Source: Bacillus sp. cl95 (GTDB lineage Bacteria; Bacillota; Bacilli; Bacillales; Cytobacillaceae). Taken from it: 64,000 bases of DNA. Each line of letters starts with the position of its first letter. Position 1 is the stretch's first letter. The notes under the pieces were generated by a model. That model ran no database searches. It was not told the DNA's origin and saw nothing but the letters and a program-made list of their open reading frames with translations. Shown here piece after piece: positions 26,422 to 34,695 of this stretch. Both the position numbers and the translations under genes were made by a program. The DNA lies in contig NZ_FOYF01000001.1 in NCBI RefSeq assembly GCF_900115925.1, forward strand, positions 186,001-250,000, read 5' to 3'.

Positions 26422-27495
26422 ATGTGGATAAAGGAATCTTATTTCAAGTACGCAAGCGCCATTATTTTAGCACTACTTATCATTTTTTTATTTGGTAAAA
26501 TCGATTATTTTGTTTCTCCTTTTCAAATGCTGGTCGCCTCCATCTTCTTTCCCATTTTAGTTACTGGACTGTTTTATTATATTTTAAGGCCCATCGTAAC
26601 TTGGCTCTCAAAGTACATGAATAAAACAATTAGTATTTTAATTGTCTTTCTGTTCCTATTTCTAGGTGGATATGTATTCTTCTACTATATGGGCACCATC
26701 ATCGGTGAGCAAATCACTCAACTCTCCGATAAATTCCCTGAACAGGTAGAAGAAATCTCACAAGAATCAAAAGAGATGGTAAAGGGAAATAATTTCGCGA
26801 AGGACGCATTAATAAAATTGGAGCAAAGAGCCAATGCTTATTCTCGTTCTTTCTATAAAATCATGGAGAATAATATCGGCAGTATTTTATCTGCCTTAAC
26901 AGGCGTTGCCACTGTGTTAACCGTCGTCCCTTTTGCACTTTTTTATTTCTTGCGAGATGACGAAAAGTTCAAGCCATCTATCTTAAAACATCTGCCAGAC
27001 GATCACAAAGAGGAAGGTAATCGAATCTTAAGCGATATTGATCGGACAATGTCTGCCTACATAGTAGGTCAGTTTATCATTGCACTATCTGATGGCATTT
27101 TACTTTACATCGGATTTCTAATCATCGGAATTGACAATAGTTTGGTGCTCGCACTATTCGCAACATCGCTGACGATTGTCCCTTTTGTAGGACCAATATT
27201 GGGCATTGTTCCAGCTATATTTGTTGCTTTGTTATCAAGCCCTATTATGGTCTTAAAAGTAATAATCGTTGCCATTGTTGTCCAACAAATAGAAGGAAAT
27301 TTGATTACACCGCGCGTAATGTCAAAAAGTTTGGATCTTCATCCACTGACTGTCATTTTTATCTTATTAATAGCCGGTTCCTTATACGGATTTATCGGAA
27401 TTATTGTTGCTATTCCTATTTATTCTGTAGTAAAGGTAACAATCAGGAACGTAATCTTACTGTATAAATTGAGAACTATGGGACCTTCTGAATAA
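26422..27495 (+). CDS. AI-2E family transporter (PerM/YtvI type)
   Basis: A 357-residue membrane protein of the AI-2E/PerM family with about eight helices. Characteristic segments are ATVLTVVPFALFYFLRDDEKF and the conserved C-terminal DLHPLTVIFILLIAGSLYGFIGIIVAIPIY. AGGAGG lies upstream. Family members have been linked to transport of signals, sodium or small solutes; the substrate here is unknown. Confidence 0.9.
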   Translation: MWIKESYFKYASAIILALLIIFLFGKIDYFVSPFQMLVASIFFPILVTGLFYYILRPIVTWLSKYMNKTISILIVFLFLFLGGYVFFYYMGTIIGEQITQLSDKFPEQVEEISQESKEMVKGNNFAKDALIKLEQRANAYSRSFYKIMENNIGSILSALTGVATVLTVVPFALFYFLRDDEKFKPSILKHLPDDHKEEGNRILSDIDRTMSAYIVGQFIIALSDGILLYIGFLIIGIDNSLVLALFATSLTIVPFVGPILGIVPAIFVALLSSPIMVLKVIIVAIVVQQIEGNLITPRVMSKSLDLHPLTVIFILLIAGSLYGFIGIIVAIPIYSVVKVTIRNVILLYKLRTMGPSE

Positions 27496-27542
27496 AATAC
27501 CTTTGGATTCCTAAATGCTTTATTGGAACCTATATAAACCAA

Positions 27543-27586
27543 AAAAGACTGGCCAGCTCCAATTTCCGGGGCTGATCCAGTCTTTT
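27543..27586. terminator. Convergent terminator
   Basis: Stem AAAAGACTGG/CCAGTCTTTT with a long loop. It serves the transporter on the plus strand and the small gene on the minus strand. Confidence 0.75.
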
Positions 27587-27833
27587 AATCGTTAAGGGGC
27601 GAAATTTCGTCTTCGAAGTAAAATGTATTGGGATTTTCCTTAATCTTGTACGAATATCTTTTCATATTAGCTACGTATTGGGATTTACTAATTGTAACCG
27701 TCTCTCCTGTAAGCTTTAAGAGGACTTTCTGATCGTTTTGGAATTTATTTTTTTGTTTCAAGTCGATTCCCACTTTCCGGTTGAGTCGGCAACCAATATT
27801 CATTATCTCATACTTCAAGTCAGTTTGATACAT
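27585..27833 (-). CDS. Small hypothetical protein
   Basis: Up to 82 residues, basic, no membrane segments. The C-terminal 45 residues (from KVLLKLTGETVTISKSQYVANM) look like a compact beta-type domain. The 5' ATG (27833) lacks a good ribosome binding site; an internal ATG with the sequence MNIGCRLNRK is an alternative start. Family not recognised. Confidence 0.55.
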   Translation of the reverse strand: MYQTDLKYEIMNIGCRLNRKVGIDLKQKNKFQNDQKVLLKLTGETVTISKSQYVANMKRYSYKIKENPNTFYFEDEISPLND

Positions 27834-27972
27834 TACTTTTATTATGACCGTTTAAATATCAGCAAATAAGTCGGAAGTCTCACTTCCAAAAAATAATTTC
27901 ATGGAAAATTCTATATTTTACCAACCGATTTTTGTTATAATATTCTTATTATTTATAAGGAGATGTCATTTT

Positions 27973-28416
27973 ATGAATACATACGAAATTACAAAAGAAG
28001 ATTATGAATTAATTGAGGCTGCAAAAAATACAATCGTCGAACTTTACGAAGACAATAGACATCACATTGGTGCAGCACTTCGAACGAATAGTGGGAAAAT
28101 CGTTACGGCAGTACACATAGAGGCATATGTTGGTCGCATAACTGTTTGTGGGGAAGCAATTGCAGTAGGGCGTGCTGTTTCGGAAGGTGAAAAAGGTTTC
28201 CATACTATAGCAGCCGTTCGCCATCCATATTCAGACGAAGTCGACAGAGAAATCAGAGTGGTAAGTCCATGTGGAATGTGTAGAGAACTTATCTCTGACT
28301 ACTCTCCAGACTGCTTCGTCATTTTAGAAATTGATGGTGAATTAAAGAAAACGAAAATTCAAGAGCTAATTCCTTTAAAATATACTAGAAAAACAGCAGA
28401 CATGCCGTTGGCTTAG
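27973..28416 (+). CDS. Cytidine deaminase family protein
   Basis: A 147-residue zinc-dependent deaminase. The zinc and catalytic signatures are VCGEAIAV (Cys ligand and catalytic Glu) and PCGMCRELI (two Cys ligands). This is the compact cytidine deaminase/blasticidin-S deaminase type that converts cytidine or a related base to uridine. ATG 27973 is preceded by AAGGAG; a longer upstream reading frame has a hydrophobic extension that is unlikely to be translated. Confidence 0.88.
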   Translation: MNTYEITKEDYELIEAAKNTIVELYEDNRHHIGAALRTNSGKIVTAVHIEAYVGRITVCGEAIAVGRAVSEGEKGFHTIAAVRHPYSDEVDREIRVVSPCGMCRELISDYSPDCFVILEIDGELKKTKIQELIPLKYTRKTADMPLA

Positions 28417-28507
28417 GCTAGAACATACAAAAAATAGGGGTATGTGGAAGAATTTTTTTTAAGAGTCATTCACGTATCCCTGTGGAATTGGAATTTACTG
28501 GACGTAA

Positions 28508-28612
28508 TATTTCTATTTTGCTAAAAGTGACATGAATCTTGCAAAACTCCATTGGAATCTTGCGAAAAACATCATGTATTTTGCAAAACTTTCATGTAAT
28601 CTTGCCAAACTA
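28508..28612. repeat. Imperfect tandem array, 19-23 base units
   Basis: Five degenerate units follow one another between the deaminase and selB genes. The shared core is AT-x-TTGC-x-AAA, with ATCTTGCAAAACT, ATCTTGCGAAAAAC, ATTTTGCAAAACT and ATCTTGCCAAACT among them. No spacer structure, so not CRISPR. The gap 28417-28694 contains nothing else I can name. Function unknown. Confidence 0.55.
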
Positions 28613-28694
28613 CTACGACATTACCCATCCCCGGTATTTCGTCAACAATCCGAAAAGAGTTTGAACACCACTTAAACAATCAAACCCCTTTCAC

Positions 28695-30575
28695 CTACTG
28701 CCAAATACGCTTATTTTCGACCCGGTTAGTAATCCCTTTTTCATCGAGCCTTTCTAAGAATGGAATGATATATTTTCTCGATAATTCCAAAACATCCTTC
28801 GCCTCGCCAACCTCAAACTCGGCACCTGTTTTTTGACGCAATCTTTCTACGGCGTTGTTAAACGGCTCCACATGGTAAAAGTACTGATCATCGAGCGGTA
28901 CGATCATACCTGACGTCTCCAAGAATCTCTTCATATCAGAAATCAATGTTTCAGGAATACCTGCATTTGTTAAGTATTCTTTAAAATAAAGTACTTTTAA
29001 TCCATCATCTTTTAATTTTGAAAGCATATTTTCTGTGCGTTTCTGCCAGCTTTTTGGAACATGCGGCTGAAACTCTGCTTTCCCAACAAATTGCTCTTTT
29101 CTTTTAAAGTCTTCTTCAAGAATCCCTTTTTCCACTACATATTCTAACAATGCACGAGGAAAATCCTTACTCATTGACTGGATAAGTTCTGCTTTATTCA
29201 TGCCAGGCTTCATCGGTTGTGCTTCATGGAATTCAGCCAATCTGTTGCCAATATCCGTCTTCAATTCTGAAATCAATGTCAATAAGGTATACTCTTTCCC
29301 ATTAAACATGACGAACTCTTCATTCTTTAAGTTTGTTCTTAACGTTTCTTCATCTAGCGCCGTGCGTTTCATTAATTCATTGAGTGTTAAACTCTTTGCT
29401 TCCATCAATGCAGCATTCATGCGTTCAATGGGTGTTCCCGCTTTCTTTTTTTCCAATTCTTCAACGGTTTGTAATCCGAATCGATATTTATCACCACGAG
29501 GATCAATAACCCAACCTCCACCAATTGTTTCTTGCGGACTTGGTCGTCTGATGATGAAGCGGTCACCACGCTTTGTTAAGATTTCTTCATCTAAACGAAG
29601 TTGACAAAGAATTTCTTCATTTTCTTCCTTGAGTTCATTTCGGTCAAAAAAGACAATACGTCCCATGACTTCTGCTGTCCCAAGATGCAGTTTGATCGGC
29701 ATTCTTTGCTTTACCATATAATCTAGATCTTCTACGACACGGATAGCAACGTCCATTGTCTTGGTCACGATAAAATGTTCGGAAGATACAAGTACATCTC
29801 CACGCACCAAATCGTCTTTAGCGACTCCTGAGAGATTAATGGCAACTCGCTGACCCGCGTGAGCTTTTTGTGCAGGCAGATGATGCACTTGCAATTGACG
29901 AGCGCGAACTTCAAGACCCTTTGGCATGATCATTAAAGACTGTCCTTCTTCGACCATACCTTCGTAAACCGTCCCTCGGACAACTGTTCCCTGCCCTTTT
30001 ACCGAAAACACTTGATCGATTGGAAGGCGGAAAGCCCCCTTCACATCTCTCATATTCTGTTCGCTTAATTCCGAAATGATTAGTTTTTTTAGTTCCTCTG
30101 TCCCCTTACCTGACAGGCTGTCAACAAGAACAAAAGGTGCCCTTTCAAATACAGTACCTTCAAGTTCACCGTAAATATCTTCTTTTACTAAATCAATAAA
30201 CTCTTCTTCCACTCGATCTATTTTTGTGATGGCTACAATCCCATTTTTAATTCCCAAGAAGCCAAGGATATCAAGGTGTTCACGAGTTTGAGGCATAACA
30301 CCTTCATCTGCGGCAACGACCAACACAACAAGGTCTATTCCAGCGACTCCGGCAATCATTTGTCTAATAAACCGTTCATGACCTGGTACATCTATGACGG
30401 ATATTTGAATTTCATTGTCTTCGTACAACGGCGCAAAACCGAGTTCAATCGAAATTTGGCGCTCTTTCTCTTCTTTTAAGCGATCAGTGTCAACGTTGGT
30501 CAATGACTTTGTCAAAGTCGTTTTGCCATGGTCAATATGACCTGCCATCCCAATCGTAAAAAAACGCTTTTCCAT
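28695..30575 (-). CDS. selB: Selenocysteine-specific translation elongation factor SelB
   Basis: A 626-residue GTPase that carries Sec-tRNA to ribosomes at UGA codons followed by a SECIS element. G1 is AGHIDHGKTTL, G3 is DVPGHERF and G4 is ITKIDR. The GTPase and beta-barrel domains are followed by a C-terminal half made of winged-helix repeats that bind SECIS RNA. The start has an AGGTGG site. I found no selA, selD, selC or SECIS-containing gene in the window, so the rest of the selenium pathway must lie elsewhere. Confidence 0.93.
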   Translation of the reverse strand: MEKRFFTIGMAGHIDHGKTTLTKSLTNVDTDRLKEEKERQISIELGFAPLYEDNEIQISVIDVPGHERFIRQMIAGVAGIDLVVLVVAADEGVMPQTREHLDILGFLGIKNGIVAITKIDRVEEEFIDLVKEDIYGELEGTVFERAPFVLVDSLSGKGTEELKKLIISELSEQNMRDVKGAFRLPIDQVFSVKGQGTVVRGTVYEGMVEEGQSLMIMPKGLEVRARQLQVHHLPAQKAHAGQRVAINLSGVAKDDLVRGDVLVSSEHFIVTKTMDVAIRVVEDLDYMVKQRMPIKLHLGTAEVMGRIVFFDRNELKEENEEILCQLRLDEEILTKRGDRFIIRRPSPQETIGGGWVIDPRGDKYRFGLQTVEELEKKKAGTPIERMNAALMEAKSLTLNELMKRTALDEETLRTNLKNEEFVMFNGKEYTLLTLISELKTDIGNRLAEFHEAQPMKPGMNKAELIQSMSKDFPRALLEYVVEKGILEEDFKRKEQFVGKAEFQPHVPKSWQKRTENMLSKLKDDGLKVLYFKEYLTNAGIPETLISDMKRFLETSGMIVPLDDQYFYHVEPFNNAVERLRQKTGAEFEVGEAKDVLELSRKYIIPFLERLDEKGITNRVENKRIWQ

Positions 30576-30646
30576 ACGTCCACCTACTTTTACTTATCTA
30601 CCACATAACTTTAGCTTTCTTGAATAAAATGTTCAACTCTTCTTTA

Positions 30647-31450
30647 TCAAATTGAAATCATGGCACCAACCGCTCCGCTATATTCTCCTCCTGGTATAAA
30701 ATGAACTTCCTGTCCGAGCATTTTCCCGTATGTAGATAATTTATTTTTAAAAGGAAGGTTTCCTGCTAATGTACTTCCAATGAAATAAACTTGGCTAGTT
30801 CCGTGAATGGTCGCATTTTGAGCAGTAAACAACATAATGGTTTCTGCCATCATATTTATTAGAGAAGCAACTAGATCTGATGGGGATTGACTTAGATTCA
30901 TAGAAGCTTTCGCAAAGTTGCTCGCTGTCAAATTGCCGTCTAAGGGTGGTTCGTTAGGAGCATATATGTCACGGACAAGCAAATCGACATTGTCTCTTGT
31001 ACCTTCAGTTGCTAGTTCGACAAGGTTCCGATATTCTTTTTCAGTGGATAAAATAGAGCCCAGCCCCATCAATGTCCCGCCGCCTATTCCGCTTCCAAAA
31101 ACCCGTTCTTGTTTTTCATTGTTTATGAGGTGCCATGATGTCCCTGTACCAATATTAACGAGGAGAAAAGGATTTTTTGGAAGTTCGTTGTTCTTTTTTA
31201 ATAAATGAACAGCTCCATTACAAGTTGCTTCAAATTCGTCAACCACACTGCTGCCATTAAAATATTGTTTCTGTAAATTTCCTGCTTTACCTCCCGTTAG
31301 CACAATATCAGCATCTGGAGCAGCAATCTTTAACCAGCTAAGAGCCTGTTTTTTTTCGTTCATTTGAAATTTTTTAAAATGAAGATTTCCTTTTTCTTGG
31401 TAAGTTATTTTCATTAAAGATCCGCCTGCATCTATGCCTATTCTTTTCAT
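30647..31450 (-). CDS. coaW: Type II pantothenate kinase
   Basis: A 267-residue kinase of the ASKHA fold. GIDAGGSLMKITY is the phosphate-1 motif and LLVNIGTGTSWH phosphate-2, with FGSGIGGGTLMGLG and a C-terminal IPGGEYSGAVGAM. It phosphorylates pantothenate, the first step of CoA synthesis. This is the type II form found in staphylococci and some bacilli. ATG 31450 follows GGAGGGAG. It lies upstream of selB on the same strand. Confidence 0.92.
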   Translation of the reverse strand: MKRIGIDAGGSLMKITYQEKGNLHFKKFQMNEKKQALSWLKIAAPDADIVLTGGKAGNLQKQYFNGSSVVDEFEATCNGAVHLLKKNNELPKNPFLLVNIGTGTSWHLINNEKQERVFGSGIGGGTLMGLGSILSTEKEYRNLVELATEGTRDNVDLLVRDIYAPNEPPLDGNLTASNFAKASMNLSQSPSDLVASLINMMAETIMLFTAQNATIHGTSQVYFIGSTLAGNLPFKNKLSTYGKMLGQEVHFIPGGEYSGAVGAMISI

Positions 31451-31636
31451 ATACTCCCTCCACACCTTCTTTTATTCATTATAATTCATTTTTTTAACTT
31501 ATCCTTATCACTTATTCAAAAATCTGGAATTCAGGTTTCTCGTGTATAGCTTTCAAAAGAAATTCAAATCATAATATTTGTGTCTAGTCCTTTTAAAGGA
31601 GAAAACATGATCATGAAAAATCTAAGGAGTGTGTTT

Positions 31637-32146
31637 ATGGGAATTTTAAGCGGAAATCCACAAAATGAACCATTGCATTATGGTGAGGTATTTGGAGCTT
31701 GGAGCTATCTTTTAGCAGGAAAAGCGATGGTGGCTGGCTATCAAACTTTACTTAATCATACCGGGGATGGAGATTTAAAGAAACTACTTGAAGATGTCAT
31801 TGATGCTGGAAAAACAGAAGCACACCAATTGGAAGAATTATTGAAAGCAAATGGTGTTGGACTTCCTCCTACACCACCAGACAGACCTGCAGCTGATCTT
31901 GAAAGTATTCCGGTTGGAGCAAGGTTTGCAGACCCTGAAGTAAGTGCAGCCGTTTCTGCTGACCTAGCAGCTGGCCTAGTGACATGTTCACAAATCATAG
32001 GGCAATCTATTAGGGAAGATGTTGCTGCTATGTTTGGTCAATTTCACCTGGCAAAAGCACAGCTTGGGGCGAAATTCCTGAAACTTAATAAAGAAAAAGG
32101 CTGGCTCATTCCTCCTCCACTACATCTACAAAAGACTGAAAAATAA
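31637..32146 (+). CDS. DUF3231 family protein, intact single-domain form
   Basis: A 169-residue helical protein of the DUF3231 ferritin-like family. Starts MGILSGNPQNEPLHYGEVFG with an AAGGAG about 8 bases before the ATG (31637); longer frames to 31607 also have a site. Reads through QIIGQSIREDVAAMFGQFH to a typical C-terminus. Family members are Bacillus-specific and often sporulation-linked; function not known. Compare the broken two-domain relative at 10620. Confidence 0.85.
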   Translation: MGILSGNPQNEPLHYGEVFGAWSYLLAGKAMVAGYQTLLNHTGDGDLKKLLEDVIDAGKTEAHQLEELLKANGVGLPPTPPDRPAADLESIPVGARFADPEVSAAVSADLAAGLVTCSQIIGQSIREDVAAMFGQFHLAKAQLGAKFLKLNKEKGWLIPPPLHLQKTEK

Positions 32147-32185
32147 CATCAGAACACAAACAATATCGATCGATTTTCTTCTAAA

Positions 32186-32216
32186 AAAGCTTTGGATTTC
32201 CAAAATCCAAAGCTTT
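32186..32216. terminator. Perfect hairpin terminator
   Basis: Stem AAAGCTTTGGATTT/AAATCCAAAGCTTT, flanked by Ts on both sides when read in each direction, between two convergent genes. Confidence 0.85.
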
Positions 32217-32234
32217 ACTTCTTTCTATCATATC

Positions 32235-32546
32235 TTAGCCAGGAATATTTTCTCGATAGGCAGGTTCACAATTAATGCAAACGTTAACGTCATCTATTTC
32301 AATGATGTCTGCATGATTGTATTCAATTTGACACATCGAACACTCCACCATTTCGTCACCGTCTATCTCTAAAGCTTCCGGTAATGCATCATTGACAGTC
32401 AGTGCCTCCACCCAAATCCCGGAAGAATAGGGCATCTCATTTCTTAAATAGTTACCTGCCTCTTCTTCGGTCTCCCAAACACCTAGATCATATAAGAATT
32501 CATTTCCACTACCTGCATTTGTCATTAAACCATAAACGGATTTCAT
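32235..32546 (-). CDS. Small zinc-ribbon-like protein
   Basis: A 103-residue acidic protein. The N-terminal part (MKSVYGLMTNAGSGNEFLYD) has no known domain. The C-terminal part has two C-x2-C pairs (CSMC and CINC) separated by 18 residues, a likely zinc ribbon. A GGAG site precedes the ATG. Function unknown. Confidence 0.65.
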   Translation of the reverse strand: MKSVYGLMTNAGSGNEFLYDLGVWETEEEAGNYLRNEMPYSSGIWVEALTVNDALPEALEIDGDEMVECSMCQIEYNHADIIEIDDVNVCINCEPAYRENIPG

Positions 32547-32757
32547 CTATAAGAACTCCTCTCTAGAAACAACTAAGTGTATAAGATTCTAGTTATGTTC
32601 ATAAAATAGCCACATTTCCAGATTGTCAAACCACTGAATATGCTGAATTCTCACATATTCGTAGTAATTGCCCATAAATTGTCAGGTTTATTTTACTGAA
32701 GGAATTCAATGAAAATGGTATATTATATTACAAAAAGTTAGCTCAACATGAGATTGG

Positions 32758-34440
32758 ATGAATCGTATGCCAAATACACAAGGAAATAAACTCATAAATA
32801 ACGCATTTAACCATGCACCGATCGCATTGGCAATGATATCTCTTTCAGGCAAGTGGATTGCCATTAATCGTGCATTTACTCAAATTACAGGGTTTACAAT
32901 TGAAGAGTTGGAAACAATTCCATTTTACGAATTGGTACACCCCGAGGATTTATTAGATGATACAAGTTTTAGGAGAAAATTATTAACCAAAGAGAAGGAT
33001 TGTATTGTTCTTGAAAAACGTTGTTACAACAAAGCGGGCCATATTATATGGATGTCGTTGACGGTTTCCATCGTTTTTGACGAACAATCGGTACCGCAAT
33101 ATTACATCGTCCAGGCCCAGGATATCACGGAGCGCAAACAAGATGAGTGGAACCTAAAGACAAGCGAGCAGTATTACAGGACTCTGCTTGATCATTCACC
33201 AGATCCAATTTCTGTTTATTGTGGCGGAAAGATTGTTTATACAAATTACGCGGGTGCTAGAATGGTAGGCTTAGATGATCCTTCAAAATTGATAGGTCAA
33301 GAAATCTTTCCTTACTTACATGAAGATTATCACTTAATTGCTTTAAAGGTTATTAAAGAAGTATTTCAAACGGGTAAACCCGTTTACGATACAGATGTTA
33401 AATTGTTAAAGCAGAACGGAGAAGCCATTGATATCACTGTTTCCTCTGCTCCTACCACATTTCAGAAAAAACCTGCTATTCAATTAACCTTTAGAGATAA
33501 TAGTTTGAAGAAGACGTTAGAGGAAACTTTACTTCATAGTCAAAAACGCTTGCGAGGTATTTTCAACATGACAGGCATCGGTATTGCCTTAATGGATATA
33601 CAAACGCGCAAGACGATTGATTGTAATCCCGCTTTAGAAACTTATTTTGGCTATTCCAGGAACGAGATAGAAAAGTTATCTTTTGTTGATATCTCTCATT
33701 TAGAAGACATGGATCAGAGCAATCTTTTTTTTGAGCAATTGGTAAATGGTGAAATTGATTCTTATCAAATTGAAAACCGCTATATTCGAAAAGACGGTAA
33801 GGAAGTATGGGGCGTTTTAACAGTTTCAAGACTTGACGATATGAGTCAATATGCAATCGCTATCATTCATGATACAACTGCTACAAAAAAGATGGAGAAA
33901 AAACTGCGCGAAGCAAATGAAAAGCTTACTGAACTCTCGTATATCGATAGTGTAACCTCGATTTATAATCGTAGATTCTTCGATAATAGCCTAGAACGTG
34001 AGTGGAAGAAAGCAAAACGGACCAAAAGTACACTTTCCCTTATCCTGTTTGATATTGACCATTTCAAGCAGTTTAATGATACCTATGGTCATCAAAGCGG
34101 TGATGAATGCCTTTTTGAAATTGCTACGACGGCCCGTAACGTGTTGACGAGTTCTGCTGATGTCATCACTCGATATGGTGGTGAAGAATTCGCTATTATC
34201 CTTCCCGATACCGACTCTGGTCGTGCTAGAAAAGTAGCAGAGGAGATTAGACAGGCCATAGAAAAATTAGGTATTCCCCACAAAGCGAATTCAACTGGGC
34301 TCTTTGTGACGATAAGTCTTGGAGTAGCAACTTTAAATTCAGAAAATCCTATCTCTACACAAGACCTAATACTAAAAGCGGATTGTGCACTTTACAAGGC
34401 GAAGCAAGACAATCGAAATTGCGTTGAAGTATTTGTCTGA
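32758..34440 (+). CDS. PAS-GGDEF diguanylate cyclase
   Basis: A 560-residue sensor enzyme that makes cyclic di-GMP from two GTP. Three PAS domains (about 10-125, 135-250 and 265-380) precede a GGDEF domain (about 395-560). The catalytic motif RYGGEEFAII is intact. The allosteric inhibitory RxxD site five residues before it reads SSAD, so feedback inhibition through the I-site is probably absent. No membrane segments; PAS ligands unknown. A terminator ends the gene. Confidence 0.93.
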   Translation: MNRMPNTQGNKLINNAFNHAPIALAMISLSGKWIAINRAFTQITGFTIEELETIPFYELVHPEDLLDDTSFRRKLLTKEKDCIVLEKRCYNKAGHIIWMSLTVSIVFDEQSVPQYYIVQAQDITERKQDEWNLKTSEQYYRTLLDHSPDPISVYCGGKIVYTNYAGARMVGLDDPSKLIGQEIFPYLHEDYHLIALKVIKEVFQTGKPVYDTDVKLLKQNGEAIDITVSSAPTTFQKKPAIQLTFRDNSLKKTLEETLLHSQKRLRGIFNMTGIGIALMDIQTRKTIDCNPALETYFGYSRNEIEKLSFVDISHLEDMDQSNLFFEQLVNGEIDSYQIENRYIRKDGKEVWGVLTVSRLDDMSQYAIAIIHDTTATKKMEKKLREANEKLTELSYIDSVTSIYNRRFFDNSLEREWKKAKRTKSTLSLILFDIDHFKQFNDTYGHQSGDECLFEIATTARNVLTSSADVITRYGGEEFAIILPDTDSGRARKVAEEIRQAIEKLGIPHKANSTGLFVTISLGVATLNSENPISTQDLILKADCALYKAKQDNRNCVEVFV

Positions 34441-34469
34441 TTGATATAGTTTCGAATTAATGGCAAAAA

Positions 34470-34498
34470 AAACCAAACCACCACGGTTTGGTTTTTTT
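34470..34498 (+). terminator. Terminator after diguanylate cyclase gene
   Basis: Ten-base perfect stem AAACCAAACC/GGTTTGGTTT followed by Ts. Confidence 0.9.
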
Positions 34499-34695
34499 AC
34501 TAGGCTCTTTTCCTAAACTTTGTTGTTAATGTAACAAGAAAAAGCTGGCTTTAGGGCTTTTTCTATCCTAATTCCATTAGTAATTTAGAGTTTAGAATTT
34601 TATATTGAGGAAAAGAGCACGAAATAAGAATCTTTACGTGATGGTGATTTTTTCGTAAAAGCAACAATCAATGCGAAAACAGCCTTTTACTATAA

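Noticed and set aside
28508-28612. Possible CRISPR array
   Set aside because: Units are imperfect, adjacent and without unique spacers; no cas genes.
28417-32240. tRNA-Sec (selC) near selB
   Set aside because: I looked through the intergenic stretches for an anticodon arm with TCA and long acceptor stem and found none.
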